A DNA stretch of 64,000 nucleotides from Pseudoips prasinana (lineage: Eukaryota; Arthropoda; Insecta; Lepidoptera; Nolidae): the NCBI GenBank assembly GCA_951640165.1, contig OX621251.1, positions 26,560,893 through 26,624,892 on the forward strand, in the 5' to 3' direction. Shown here piece after piece: positions 10,677 through 20,702 of the stretch. Position 1 is the stretch's first letter; each line of letters begins with the position of its first letter. Made by a program: the position numbers and the translations under genes. Under the pieces are notes generated by a model. That model ran no database searches. It saw only the letters and a list, made by a program, of their open reading frames with translations, and was not told the DNA's origin.

Positions 10677-12371
10677 TTAATTTAAATTATCCTGTATACA
10701 GATGTCACCATTCAAGCTGGATATGTCATTGTCAGTAGGAAAAGTACTGACATTATCTATAGCATCAGTACATTGCTCAAATATGTTCTTGGCTGAAATA
10801 TGAAAACAATAACATAGCGACAAAGCTATTTGTCTGGTATAAAAACTAGGCAGATAACAATAGTTATCTTTTGTCATATAAAAGGGTTTCTTAACATATG
10901 AGTTAATGTCAATTACATGTAGTTTTTCTCTCATGTAGGTAGATATTGTATGTAATGTCAAATTCAAATTATACCTTATCCTATTTTCCTCCTGTGACAA
11001 ACTATGGCTATAAGGAAATGTAAACATAACAATTTTACTTATATTTAAACGATCTAAACAATCAATATACTGTATTAGGGTTTTTTTATTTAAATTACCC
11101 CTATTTCCCATAAAAAGAATTAGATTTTCATCATTATTAAATTTATAATTAAAGACCTTTTTAAAAATGTGGTGACAAGAGGCACCCGGCATACAAAAAT
11201 TGATGTTTGAATGTCCTTCTGTTGACAGTAGGCGCCCTAAGTTTTTACCTATTTCATCACTGAATATTGTTATTTCAGGTTTAAAAATATTTATTTCATT
11301 CCTTGTGTATGACTTAACTGCTAATGTTTTGTTCATTACAGATTGAGATTGACTAATGAAACTAGTGTTATTCTTATCATTACTAATTTGCAATAAAGCA
11401 GAAGTATCCTTTGGTGGTGAGGAACGGCTAAGTGACCGTTGACACCTACAAGAATAATTATTGCTGAGCGATTCTAATCTTTCATTATTATAATTGCCAA
11501 GGTCAATCAGCTCATTCATAGCCAGAATGTAATGTTGTGTCTGTTTTTCAGATAGTTCATACTTTATTGATAATGTATGGAGTTCATCTTTAAGGGAGTC
11601 CATTTTCTTCTGTTGAGCTTCTAAATCACATGAGTATTTTAAACTAACATTTTTTAATTTCATGGTATACATATTCAATTTTTCTATTAATTCTAATCGT
11701 TCCCTATTTTGGCTATCATATTTAAAGAAGAATTTATGTTTTTTTATCAAGTTTTGGGACTTTCTAATAAATTTATTTATTTTTAGGTATTTTTTAAATT
11801 TATTTTTGCTACAGCCATCAACCATTGAATTCATTTTAATACAATCATCATCCCTTGTGGGCAGTTTTGTGCTACAGGACTGGTTATTGGCAACAACAAA
11901 AACCATGGAAGGATCTTTGACTACCAACTCATCATATAGTGTTTGGTTCTGTGAAGCAATTAAATTATGTTTTAATGATTGTAGTTCAGATCTCAATAAC
12001 GATATTTCATTATTAGCCTGTTCAAGTTGTTGTTCTAGGCTATGGGATTTGTTCAATGCATAGTCATATTCAATGCGACATTGATCAAAGCCGTCTATGA
12101 TGATTTGGAGTCTATCCCGTGAGTCAATGGCATCTGTGTATTGGACATGTAATTGTGACAATTGACTTTTTAACAGTTTCACTTGGACTGATGACTCTAA
12201 TAGTACTCTTTCATTTTCATCCCGTTCTTTGTCGAACCGATCACACAACTGCTTTGAGGCTTGGAGTTCTTTCAAAGCCTTTTGAAGTTTTTCTTCAGCT
12301 TGGCGAGCTATGACACCACGAGTCAGAATACCAGACATAGTTTCTGGATTGTTTACCGATCGATTGAACAA
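10677..12371 (-). CDS. CR1 ORF1: coiled coil plus SGNH/esterase-like domain
   Basis: 564 aa. Residues 20-150 and about 220-285 are rich in heptad-like Leu/Glu/Lys/Gln and are probable coiled coils for RNA-protein particle assembly. Residues 367-520 look like an SGNH-hydrolase domain: IFSDEIGKNLG supplies the GDS-like block, MGNRGN fits the G-x-N block, and a following IVMFTFPYS strand fits the fold. The expected C-terminal D-x-x-H is not clear (DNYCYLPSFY instead), so hydrolase activity may be reduced or lost. A short Cys-containing segment (YSCRCQRSL, about 306-314) is not a normal knuckle. Esterase-type ORF1s are known from CR1 LINEs; their role in retroposition is not settled. Confidence 0.85.
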   Translation of the reverse strand: MFNRSVNNPETMSGILTRGVIARQAEEKLQKALKELQASKQLCDRFDKERDENERVLLESSVQVKLLKSQLSQLHVQYTDAIDSRDRLQIIIDGFDQCRIEYDYALNKSHSLEQQLEQANNEISLLRSELQSLKHNLIASQNQTLYDELVVKDPSMVFVVANNQSCSTKLPTRDDDCIKMNSMVDGCSKNKFKKYLKINKFIRKSQNLIKKHKFFFKYDSQNRERLELIEKLNMYTMKLKNVSLKYSCDLEAQQKKMDSLKDELHTLSIKYELSEKQTQHYILAMNELIDLGNYNNERLESLSNNYSCRCQRSLSRSSPPKDTSALLQISNDKNNTSFISQSQSVMNKTLAVKSYTRNEINIFKPEITIFSDEIGKNLGRLLSTEGHSNINFCMPGASCHHIFKKVFNYKFNNDENLILFMGNRGNLNKKTLIQYIDCLDRLNISKIVMFTFPYSHSLSQEENRIRYNLNLTLHTISTYMREKLHVIDINSYVKKPFYMTKDNYCYLPSFYTRQIALSLCYCFHISAKNIFEQCTDAIDNVSTFPTDNDISSLNGDICIQDNLN

Positions 12372-12638
12372 AGAATCGTGTCACCGGTCGACTCGAATGG
12401 GGTTATGTTCACGTATTTAATATCTAGACTAAGAAGTAATAACTTTGATTATAAAATAACTTAGTCTATGCCAAATTAAATGATAGTTAATGAAATGAAA
12501 GATAAAATAGAAAAGTAGGATTAAAACAAAATATCGTAAAGTTAGGATTGTGTTGTGCGTGTGTGGTTGTGCGTATTATGGCGAAGGCGAATAGTTATCC
12601 ACTTGAGCTTATCGCGAAATCCAGAAACATGTTCATAC

Positions 12639-12869
12639 TTACGTAAACCAACCAATTTTGAACTTTATACAGAAATTGTGGAGTCGTTCAAGTTTATCTA
12701 ATTGTGCTTCGTTTAAGTTAGTATAGCTGGTATCGACATAGTCAAGGATTGGGACAATGGTTAGACAAATTGTTTTGTTCAGTTTCATAGGCAAATCCGG
12801 CTTCTTCAGATTTATGTTATACCTTATTGACGTATAGTCAACGTTTATATTAGCTGTACAGGACATCAT
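12639..12869 (-). pseudogene. LINE RT C-terminal fragment (same type as 35498 and 41436)
   Basis: 76-codon minus frame with LPMKLNKTICLTIVPILDYV and LDKLERLHNFCIKF, matching the thumb/post-RT region in the fragments at 35498-36139 and 41436-42014 (LIMPILDYAD, NIERLQNLCIRF). It is heavily truncated at both sides, abuts the CR1 leader, and cannot encode a functional protein. Confidence 0.65.
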
Positions 12870-13024
12870 GTGCTCCTATTTACTCCATACCTATACATTT
12901 ATTAACGCACGACGGCATCTCTCAAAATCCTGGGTTACAGAAGTTGCAGTCGTGAGTAAGAGGGAGGGCCTAGTGCCAATAAAAAAAAAATGCTCACATC
13001 CAGCACGACCAATCTAATATAACA

Positions 13025-13290
13025 ATCATCATAACAGCCGACAAAAGCCTCCCCCAAGGCGATTTTTGGGGGAGGCTTTTCTTCAGCAGCGTGGCGATAT
13101 ATTCCACCCTGTCCAGGGTGGGCGACGGGTTTGCGATCGCAGAATGATGGTCATAATACTTAGAAAGAAGTAGCTCGCCCTGACAGATAGTCATGTATCT
13201 TCTGGCAGATATTCCTTCGGGTCAACTTCTACGCCCACCACGGGATGAGATGAGGTGATGATACTGTGATATTGAACGCCGTCACCACAC
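13025..13290 (-). mobile_element. Short RTE-derived retroposon (SIDE-like)
   Basis: Minus orientation: 5' end near 13290 (GCCGTCACCACACA in plus), shared ACGGGATGAGATG and GCGATCGCAGAATGATGGTC blocks, 3' end near 13025 (CATCATAACAGCCG). A 15-bp perfect hairpin (13043-13057 with 13066-13080) sits in the 3' part, made by inverted AAAAGCCTCCCCCAA. Confidence 0.6.
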
Positions 13291-13388
13291 AATACTTTGT
13301 TAGGGGCAAATGCTTTATCAGTCGAGCTCATCGAATTAGCGCCATGCTCTATTATTTATCTTAACTTACGCACCTTATTATGAAGGTA

Positions 13389-13558
13389 CTAGCTGTGCCC
13401 CGCGGTTTTACCCGCGTTAAACTTCATAAATAATAGCCAATATCAGCTAACTTCATACCAAATTTTATTGAAATCGCTCCAGCCGTTTAGCCGTGAAGAA
13501 GAAACACACATACACACTCACATACTCACAAACTTTCGCCTTTATAATATTAGTGTGA
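13389..13558 (-). mobile_element. Complete short Helitron-like element (Lep1-type)
   Basis: Minus strand starts TCACACTAATATTATAAAGG after A and ends CGCGGGTAAAACCGCGGGGC, then ACAGCTAG before T. 170 bp, non-coding; the best-preserved reference copy in the window. Confidence 0.72.
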
Positions 13559-13967
13559 TGCTCGATGGCACACTTAAAGCAAGTGTAACCAGTAACTTAT
13601 TCTACACAGTGCCATAAACAAATCTTAAGTAAATTATAATATTTACGGTTTGTTAAATAGCTCAAGTTTTACACGTTAAACAAAAGAATAAAATCTCGGT
13701 AACAACTTCCTCCCGATGATGTCCCGAAAGTTAGTGACTTGGGTAAAACACAGAAAGACTTAGTTAAAGTTACTTCAAGTTCGGAACTTGTTGTATCAAT
13801 AATAACTGATACGAAGTTTGAATGCATATGTTATTTATGAACTGAATTTTATTATACAACAGTACAACTTTATAAGTCGAGTAATTGCTGAGCGGTATCG
13901 ATTGATGGTGCCAACATACCCCGTAAAATGTGCTCGAAAGAAAATAAATCATTTCAATCACCTAAGA
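13559..13967. other. AT-rich spacer
   Basis: No gene or repeat recognised. Confidence 0.4.
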
Positions 13968-14035
13968 AGGTTCACCGTAGCTTAATTGCGAAAGCGTTGG
14001 GATTTTGACCCAGATTCAAATCCAATATAAATTTA
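13968..14035 (+). repeat. Degenerate tRNA-like SINE head
   Basis: TTCACCGTAGCTTAATTGCG and, further on, AGATTCAAATCC resemble degraded A and B boxes with roughly tRNA spacing. Confidence 0.35.
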
Positions 14036-14575
14036 ATGCCTAAGTATTGCAATTTTAAAAACACTACATTTTATATTCTACAAGCAGTTTATCGTTGTAA
14101 ATACCGACCCAAAAAATATGAATGCCGAGTTTTTGCTCGGGATTATGATTTCTTGAACTTCTTGGAATGTTGCTGTTTAATTATCGCCTGTATGCATAGC
14201 ATACTTTAGATAAAGCGCGTCCGTCATGATAAATTTCCAATAGCGCTAAAAGTTATGTCACGGAATAGCAACAATTAAGTTGTCAATTTTCCATACAAAA
14301 ATGTTGTATGTAACACAAGCATGAGGAACAAAACATGAAAAAATCGTAATTAATCAAGATCAAGAGACGCAGTAACGATTTTGTTTACATATGAACATTC
14401 TACAACAAACAACGTATTGTACAACTTTTTGTGATATCTAATGTGTTTTGATATAATAATAAAAATAATATAGCTATCGAGTGTTACAAGTCGTTTAAAC
14501 ACAATACATTGTTTTTACATTCGCAAAATCACCGGGCTTATGCCATAAATATCAAATTATAATAATAATAATATT
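14036..14575. other. AT-rich spacer
   Basis: No supported feature; a short AATAATAAT tract lies at its right end. Confidence 0.4.
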
Positions 14576-14810
14576 TAGGGACAATGTCACACAGATCATC
14601 CTAGCCCCAAACTAAGCAATGCTTGTACTATGGGTACCAGGCGACGATATACATACTTATATAGATAGATAAATACTTAAATACATAGAAAACATCCATG
14701 ACTCAGAAACAAATATTCGTGCTCATCACAAAAATATTTGCACTTACCGGGATTCGAACCCAGGACCACCAGCTTCGTAGGCAGGAGCACTACCAACTAG
14801 GCTACGGTGA
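14576..14810 (-). repeat. tRNA-derived SINE, family A
   Basis: Minus strand: TAGCCTAGTTGGTAGTGCTC (A-box region), CTGGGTTCGAATCCCGG (B box), then a body ending in the block read on plus as TCATCCTAGCCCCAAACTAAG. The same body occurs at 14880, 30244, 31200 and 39501. Pol III transcribed, LINE mobilised (family knowledge). Confidence 0.72.
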
Positions 14811-14879
14811 TTCCCGTCGGGAGTTTAAGAATTTCTTATTATATTCATCAAATAAATAAATATCTTAGGATAACTAACA

Positions 14880-15095
14880 TGCTGCCATCTGATCCCAAAC
14901 TAGGCAGAGGCGGTGCAGGCAACCAGACAACTGATAAACATACTTATATATTTCTAAATACACATATGTATGTATAGATAGATTACACCGAGACACAGAA
15001 CAAATAATCATGTTCATCACACAAACATTTGTCCCGGGTGGGAATCGAAACCACGACCTCTGGCTTAGCTGTCAGCCCAACAGACCAGACTATAC
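14880..15095 (-). repeat. tRNA-derived SINE, family A
   Basis: Plus strand shows GCCATCTGATCCCAAACTAG at the tail side and GGTGGGAATCGAAACCACGA (inverted B-box region) on the head side, as in the other family A copies. Confidence 0.68.
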
Positions 15096-15506
15096 AACAT
15101 GTAACTTAATTAACGCACATCCTGAAAATAGTTTGTTCAGAATCGTTTACTGAATCGATTTATATCATTTTTAATATAGGTAATTTTTTATTCCAAAATA
15201 ATTAAAACCACGGAAATTATTGTTAAATTGACTCTGTACAGTCAAAACAAATTGAAATGAACCGTAAGACAAAGTATTAAGACTTTTAAATCGCAGTTTT
15301 ATTTGTATCCATACAAATTCCATCATTCAATACAAAATAAAGAAAAATAAAATTTATTCCAAGAAAATAATTAAGTAAGTAACAATGCATATACATGTTA
15401 AATTAAAAATTCAGTGTATGTATTATGATTACAACATAATATTCTAATTGGGGTGTTTGAGGGTGTGCGTTAATTACGTTACATGTTGTATATAATATTA
15501 ATCCCA
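15096..15506. other. AT-rich spacer
   Basis: No supported feature. Confidence 0.4.
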
Positions 15507-15568
15507 AACGTTAAGTTAGTATTTCCTATAGGTGATTCTTCACCTAAAGGAAATACTAAGTTAACGTT
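15507..15568. repeat. Hairpin, 29-bp arms, 4-nt loop
   Basis: Arms 15507-15535 and 15540-15568 (AACGTTAAGTTAGTATTTCC side) pair at 27 of 29 positions around TTCT. No transposon termini or target duplication seen; it looks like a snap-back inverted duplication. Confidence 0.8.
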
Positions 15569-16094
15569 CCTTCCCGAAGCAACAATTCACATAAAAATAT
15601 AAAGATTTTCGATTAAAATTCTGCGAGTTTATTAGCCGTTAGACGATAAAGCAATCGCGTTCCCGACCCCGCCTAGTTTTATACACCAGCAGATATCTAT
15701 TGCAAGCGAAAGTAGCAAACTTCTTAGACAATAAATTTATCCAATTTAGCACCGAACCTTCGAATTGAAAGTTTATATTACTGGATAAAGCGCTACTTTC
15801 ATATTTTCCAGCTTTATTAAATTAGTACCTGGCTTATAAGTAGAATTAACCGTACTGTACGCAAAAAATCAAAACAAAAATGCATGAAGTAGGTACTATA
15901 TGTATAATATGTTACGGTCTTATTCACAGTAGCAAAATACTTATATAATAATAATATCAATTCAAACCTGTTCATATCCTCTCTAATTATATTATTCAAT
16001 AAATAGCAAAAGTTATGACAATGGATAACAGGGATAATGTTTTGACTTGTGAATTTATTTTTGTGTTGGGAAACACAAAACCAAATTTATTAAA
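15569..16094. other. AT-rich spacer
   Basis: No supported gene; a GC-rich patch near 15650-15700 has no recognisable motif. Confidence 0.4.
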
Positions 16095-16165
16095 AAGCTA
16101 CCTGTGCTCCGCGGTTTCACCCGCGTTAAACTTTATAAGTTATAGCCTATATATATTCGTATGTA
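16095..16165 (-). repeat. Helitron-like 3' fragment
   Basis: GTGCTCCGCGGTTTCACCCG and AACTTTATAAGTTATAGCCT correspond to the Helitron 3' hairpin and adjacent body in reverse. Confidence 0.5.
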
Positions 16166-16239
16166 TGAGCTATATGACTATAAAGTAATAAGTATAAGTA
16201 AAAATAAAAGAAGATTGACAAAAAGAGTATATCTGGCCT

Positions 16240-16292
16240 CTGTGAATGGCACAACTGGAAGGGGAAGATCTCGTAGAACATTATCTGACCTA
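16240..16292 (+). pseudogene. RTE-type LINE C-terminal scrap
   Basis: GAAGGGGAAGATCTCGTAGA and ACATTATCTGACC match the block near 20495-20525 that precedes the C-terminus of a second RTE-type LINE. It is interrupted by the SINE insertion that follows. Confidence 0.5.
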
Positions 16293-16482
16293 TTAAGTTA
16301 ATCTAATCTCAAAAATGGAAAATCATAAATTTAATCGTCCGGCGGGTCTCGAATTAATTATTAAGTTTGATCTGCCAGCGTGTATCGTTCGTAACTTAAC
16401 GCAGAGCGCCTATCCCGGATTGATAGATGGAGCAGGTTCGAGACCCGCCGGACGATTAAATTTATGATTTCCCATTTTTGAG
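16293..16482 (+). mobile_element. Fold-back tRNA-type SINE with 13-bp target duplication
   Basis: The direct repeat ATTATCTGACCTA occurs at 16280-16292 and 16483-16495. The 190-bp insert has inverted ends of about 45 bp (CTCAAAAATGG... pairing with ...CCATTTTTGAG). The B-box-like GGTTCGAGACCC at the right arm is mirrored as GGGTCTCGAA in the left arm. A 13-bp TSD points to LINE-type retroposition rather than DNA transposition. Confidence 0.65.
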
Positions 16483-16495
16483 ATTATCTGACCTA

Positions 16496-17805
16496 ATTTT
16501 ATATAATCCTTATGATTGTTGTTGCCTTAATAGACGCGTAGGAAATAATAATAATCCATTACTAGATCTTTATTATCCACTAATTATATTATTTAGTCGG
16601 ATGGATTTTGTATAATAGATTGACTGCTTAAACCCACGTTTGCTTTTACTGTTCGGTGAATCAGTGAAAGCCAAGCTTTAAACGACTCACTCGATCCCCA
16701 AGAATCTTATGTCAGTTTTTGCATCATAACACCGTGTGAAATGTCACCTGTCGGATTATGACGAAACTAGATTTGACAGATGTCATTTCTAGCGGAACGT
16801 CGTGTCGATGGTCGGCGCGGCCATGTTGGATTCATTCTATCTGGAATGGCCGTTAAGAGCGCACCACGTTATCGACGGATCGCTTTTGTTCCGCGTAATA
16901 ATACGATAATGCTAATTGTGATTAATTCCTAAAGTAAAAGTGACTATTTAAATTATAGTGTAATAATTTGTGAATTGAACTGTAATTTGAATTATCTGTG
17001 AAGTTAAGTGATTTTATAATCAATATTGGACTTTTACCTCTTCTTTATGTGCCCACATGAACAATCATGACCAATCCTAACGAAGTCACCCCTTGTGCCG
17101 ACGGAGTTTTTAAATTAAACACTAACTAACTACTGCTATAATAACAATCCATACTTAAGTCAATGCTAGAACTATGATTAATAGCGTAACCAATCAAAAT
17201 AAGAGTATATTTCATTTACAAAAGTCTGTAAGTGCGTGATTTGTGAGAAATGAGATGTAAACTCCAAAATTACAAGTTACGCAACTGAAAACATTGATCA
17301 TAAAAATAAAAACATTGATATAAACTTGAAGAAATACGCAAAGTCTTGTCTTCTAAACAATTTTGTTTATGATACTTTTTGTGCTTCTTTATTTTATGAT
17401 GTCGCGTCGGTCCTCTTTAAAGTTGAATGCCCAAAATTAGGTAGAAATAAACTTGTATTTTAGGTTAGTAGTACAAAAACATGCTTTAAAAGTATATTTT
17501 TTTTAAGTATATCTATTTGAATACGCCACAGAAACTAAACAAATTCTAGTATATTTACAGTCCTTTTAACTTACTTTTTTATTAATGCACCATTTTAATA
17601 CAGTATATAAGAACACTCTTTTAATATACTTGGTTTCTCGATTCAATTGACTGACACAAACATCAAATATGCCAGGCTCTAATCTCAGTTTAAAAAAGCT
17701 AACTTTCAATAGCTGACTTTTATACATTTTAAATCAAAATCATCCGTGTATACTTAACTAATGGTTACAAAATCTATTAGTATTCTAAAACAATTAAACA
17801 GTTCA
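16496..17805. other. Spacer with a promoter-like GC patch
   Basis: Mostly AT-rich. At about 16780-16880 a GC-richer patch (GGTCGGCGCGGCCATGTTGG) is followed by leader-like sequence and an ATG at 17067 opening only about 20 codons. It could be the 5' end of a retroelement or a buried promoter; I cannot assign it. Confidence 0.3.
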
Positions 17806-17997
17806 TATTGTCAGCCAAATGACGTCCACTGCTGGACAAAGGCCTACCCAAAAGTTTTCCACAATGGAGTTGTGTCCATAATATGTAGGAATATTCCATA
17901 ATCGCCACGCTTGATAGACGGGTTGGAGTTCGCAGTATGATGGTCATAGTACACAGAGAGACGCTGCTGCCTATTCTCTGGGAAATATTCTGTGGGG
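17806..17997 (-). repeat. RTE-derived retroposon fragment
   Basis: Plus strand holds GTCCACTGCTGGACAAAGGC near the left end, CCATAATCGCCACGCTTG, and GATGGTCATAGTACACAGAG, the shared body of the RTE-derived retroposons. It is joined directly to an RTE-type LINE tail at 17998. Confidence 0.6.
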
Positions 17998-18137
17998 TAG
18001 GCAGAGACAACAGACTTCCATTTGTCAAGATCCTTGCACACCTCTTTAGCCTCATTTACTGTCATTATATTCTTTATACATGCTCGCCGGTTTAGGGTAC
18101 TTCTGACCTGCCCTTTCTTGAGAACGTCTCTGATTTG
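17998..18137 (-). pseudogene. RTE-type LINE C-terminus (second family)
   Basis: Minus frame reads VNEAKEVCKDLDKWKSVVSAYP, the same C-terminal peptide as 20495-20702. The normal end after YP is replaced by the adjoining retroposon sequence, so the frame runs on into unrelated codons. Confidence 0.65.
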
Positions 18138-18370
18138 GTCAGATAATGTTCTTTATTAATTACTATTTATACAGAAAATAATACACAATTTAAAAATAGC
18201 AATAAACCACTGCGGGGTGCTGTTTGTTTGTTGATTAAGCTTTCACGCCGTAATTACTCAATCAATCATCATGAAATTTTGCACTCACGTTGTCCGGGAG
18301 TAAAAAAGGACATAGGGTACATTTTATCCAGAAAAAAGTACTGCTCCCGAAACAGAGCGTGAATAGCTAT
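18138..18370. repeat. Repeat shared with 19880-20115
   Basis: GGTCAGATAATGTTCTTTAT, AACCACTGCGG and TACATTTTATCCAGAAAAAA occur in the same order at 19880-20115. The two blocks differ by scattered substitutions and small indels. Not classified. Confidence 0.65.
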
Positions 18371-18374
18371 TGTT

Positions 18375-18490
18375 GTACACAGAGAGACGCTGCTGCCAAT
18401 TCTCTGGGAAATATTCTGTGGGACGCCTTCTACGCCGCCCACGGGATGAGATGGGATGACGATATTTTATGCCGTCAGCCACACAGCAAC
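18375..18490 (-). repeat. RTE-derived retroposon fragment
   Basis: ACACAGAGAGACGCTGCTGC, CCACGGGATGAGATGGGATG and GCCGTCAGCCACACAGCA are the 5' half of the family in reverse. Confidence 0.6.
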
Positions 18491-18587
18491 TAAACAGTTA
18501 ATCTTCCCAAATGTGCCCAAATCTTTGTAGATTTTAAAGGTCAACATAATTATAAGGTCGATGACAATATACGGCAGTAAATAGGTA

Positions 18588-18722
18588 CAGACGCCACCAC
18601 ATCCAGCTACCCCTATCTGTCAAATTTGTTTTATAGATTTTCAGCTTTAACACAAAAGTATAAGGTGCACTTTCAATTGGGGAAATATGACAGATTGGGG
18701 TAGCTTGATGTGCTGGCGTCTG
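18588..18722. mobile_element. Mariner-type MITE, copy 1
   Basis: Terminal inverted repeats of about 40 bp (CAGACGCCACCACATCCAGC and GATGTGCTGGCGTCTG at the ends) flanked by TA on both sides. 135 bp, non-coding. TA target and size suggest a Tc1/mariner-mobilised MITE. Related copies: 36597 and 44775. Confidence 0.72.
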
Positions 18723-18725
18723 TAC

Positions 18726-19135
18726 ATACATTTTACATACACGAAAAATATTAAAATATTAAAAGCCTGTAATTTATGAGCAATTTTGGGCTATACTTGT
18801 CTGCACATGATTTAATATCAGTTTTATTATACAACAATAAATAATTACTTACTATCGTGAAGACCATAAAGCTTGTAGAACATCGGCATTAAAGTGCCTA
18901 TTTTATAGTTTATGACTTGATATATACAACTAAGATGAAAGGCAGCAGCATAAATTACCTTTTATTGCTTTCGTTAAACTATTCATGCAAAATAAACGTA
19001 ATGTTATTATATTAAGCTATAAAATGGAAATTTAATTTTAAGTATTTAATGTAGGTACTCGGCCTGCCGAAGGTACAGTTATCGTCAAGTTTGCAGTAAC
19101 ACACTACGCAATCATCAGGTCAGCATAATGAGGTC
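18726..19135. other. AT-rich spacer
   Basis: No supported feature. Confidence 0.4.
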
Positions 19136-19322
19136 CTTTGTGGACAAAGGCCTCCCCAAAAGATTTCTACAACGTAGTTGTGTCCATCATTTGGAGGGAT
19201 AATGCACAGAGAGGCGCTACTGCCCGTTCTCTGGTAGATATTCCCTCGGATCGTCTTCTACGCCCTCCACAGGATGAATGTCATTATATTCTTTGCCGAC
19301 AGCCACACAGCAGCCAAAACCA
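19136..19322 (-). repeat. RTE-derived retroposon
   Basis: GACAAAGGCCTCCCCAAAAG (3' part in reverse), GTGTCCATCATTTGGAGGGA, GGTAGATATTCCCTCGGATC and GCCGACAGCCACACAGCA (5' end in reverse). Confidence 0.62.
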
Positions 19323-19355
19323 TCCTAACTTAACTTTATTAATTATACATTAGTT

Positions 19356-19455
19356 GTTACCCAGAGGGGTAGGCAGAGACAACGGACTTCCATTTGTCAC
19401 GATCCTTGCACACCTCTTTTACTATCATTATATTCTTTCTAGATGCTCGCCGGTT
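19356..19455 (-). pseudogene. RTE-type LINE C-terminus, interrupted
   Basis: GGGGTAGGCAGAGACAACGG through CTCGCCGGTTCAGGGTACTT matches 17998-18100. The continuation (CTGACCTGGCCTTTCTTGAG) resumes at 19850, so about 395 bp separates the two halves. Confidence 0.6.
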
Positions 19456-19740
19456 CAGGGTACTTATAGTACGGTACTTATAATTAGTATGCCAATTGAT
19501 TTCATACAAAATTATATTTTACGGCCATTTCAGGAAAAATATTATAGTGAACCGTACCTATTGCCTAAATTTCAATGCATATATATCTAGATACATAAAG
19601 GTACCTAACTAAACAATTCATTTACTTTAAACATTCTGTGACGTCGGTAATTATTTTAAAATCATTCCAAAAAAATATAAAGATATAGCATTTATTTTAA
19701 CTATTATTAGGGGTGGCCACTGGGATTTTTACTGACCAAC

Positions 19741-19839
19741 ATTCCCGTTTGCCACCCGGAGGTGGCGACTGGGATATTTTTTTAGAATAATTCCCAGTCG
19801 CCACCGGAGGGGGCAATACTGGCGGTGGCGAACGGGAAT
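19741..19839. repeat. Nested GC-rich palindrome
   Basis: Outer arms ATTCCCGTTTGCCACC (19741-19756) and its complement (19824-19839) enclose inner arms GGTGGCGACTGGGA (19761-19774) and its complement (19792-19805). It lies inside the segment splitting the RTE tail, so it may be part of an inserted fold-back element. Confidence 0.75.
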
Positions 19840-19847
19840 AACCGCTA

Positions 19848-20115
19848 CTGACCTGGCCTTTCTTGAGAACGTCTCCGATTTGGTCAGAGAATGTTCTTTA
19901 TTAATTATTTATACTTACAGAAAATTATACACAAGTTAAAAATAGCACAAACCACTGCGGGATGCTGTTTGTATGTTGATTAAGCTTTAGCCGTAATTAC
20001 TCAATCAATAAACATGAAATTATGCACACACATTGTCAGGGTTGTAGAAAAGAACATAGCGTACATTTTATCCAGAAAAAAATACTGATCCCAAACCTGC
20101 GCGTGGATAGCTGTA
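19848..20115. repeat. RTE-tail remainder plus repeat shared with 18138-18370
   Basis: Begins with the displaced RTE tail (TTTCTTGAGAACGTCTCCGA), then the block also at 18138-18370 up to GATAGCT. Confidence 0.62.
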
Positions 20116-20494
20116 TGTATTTCCACCGACTTTGGCTAATTTCAGGGCTCTATTGAATATATATAAATTTAGAACCCAATGTTTGTCTCTGAAGATATAT
20201 TTAAAGATATATATCACTATCTTTTGCCCGCGACTTTGTCTGCGTGTTAGTCGAAATCAGACATGGTTAAAACGAACCTATTCTGTGTTACCTATGGCTC
20301 AACACTTCCCCTTTTGTCCGAAACAAAAAACACTACGTATATTTTTTACATTTGATCAAGTTTCTTACAAGATTGTATCCCCTTACATTGTTTCGCTTAA
20401 TCTTAGTATTCAAACAGTTCGAAGTTGATCAGACCAAGAAAACATTGATAAATAGGTACGTACTATTTAAATGTAAGTATCAAGTGTATACCAA
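20116..20494. other. AT-rich spacer
   Basis: No supported feature; open frames here lack protein-like composition. Confidence 0.35.
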
Positions 20495-20702
20495 CCGGAA
20501 GGGGAACCTCGTAGAACATTCTCTGATCAAATCGGTGACGTACTCAAGAAAGGTCAGAAGTACCCTAAACCGGCGAGCATGTATGAGGAATATAATGTCA
20601 GTAAACGAAGCGAAAGAGGTGTGCAAGGATCGTGACAAATGGAAGTCCGTTGTCTCTGCCTACCCCTCTGGGAGACAGGCGTGAGTGTATGTATGTATGT
20701 AT
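20495..20702 (+). pseudogene. RTE-type LINE C-terminus with (TATG)n tail
   Basis: Reads LNRRACMRNIMSVNEAKEV then CKDRDKWKSVVSAYPSGRQA and stops, followed by GTGTATGTATGTATGTAT. This is a C-terminal tail plus simple repeat of an RTE-type LINE distinct from the main RTE at 24.9-28.3 kb. Severely 5'-truncated, so not functional. Confidence 0.65.

Larger units (their letters stand above)
7483..12640 (-). mobile_element. Near full-length CR1-clade LINE (Zenon-like)
   Basis: Minus-strand element with a 5' leader (about 12372-12640), intact ORF1, a 5-nt gap, intact ORF2, and a 3' UTR ending in about four copies of a TTTTGAA repeat (7487-7525). Short repeats rather than poly(A) at the 3' end, and an esterase-type ORF1, are typical of CR1. 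No frameshift or stop interrupts either ORF, so the copy could be active or very young. A truncated 3' end of the same family sits at 33106-33269. The 5' border is uncertain because it abuts another LINE fragment. Confidence 0.85.

Noticed and set aside
14747..14810. Possible functional tRNA gene
   Set aside because: Good B box, but the same head with the same SINE body recurs at other sites, so it is a SINE rather than a tRNA gene.
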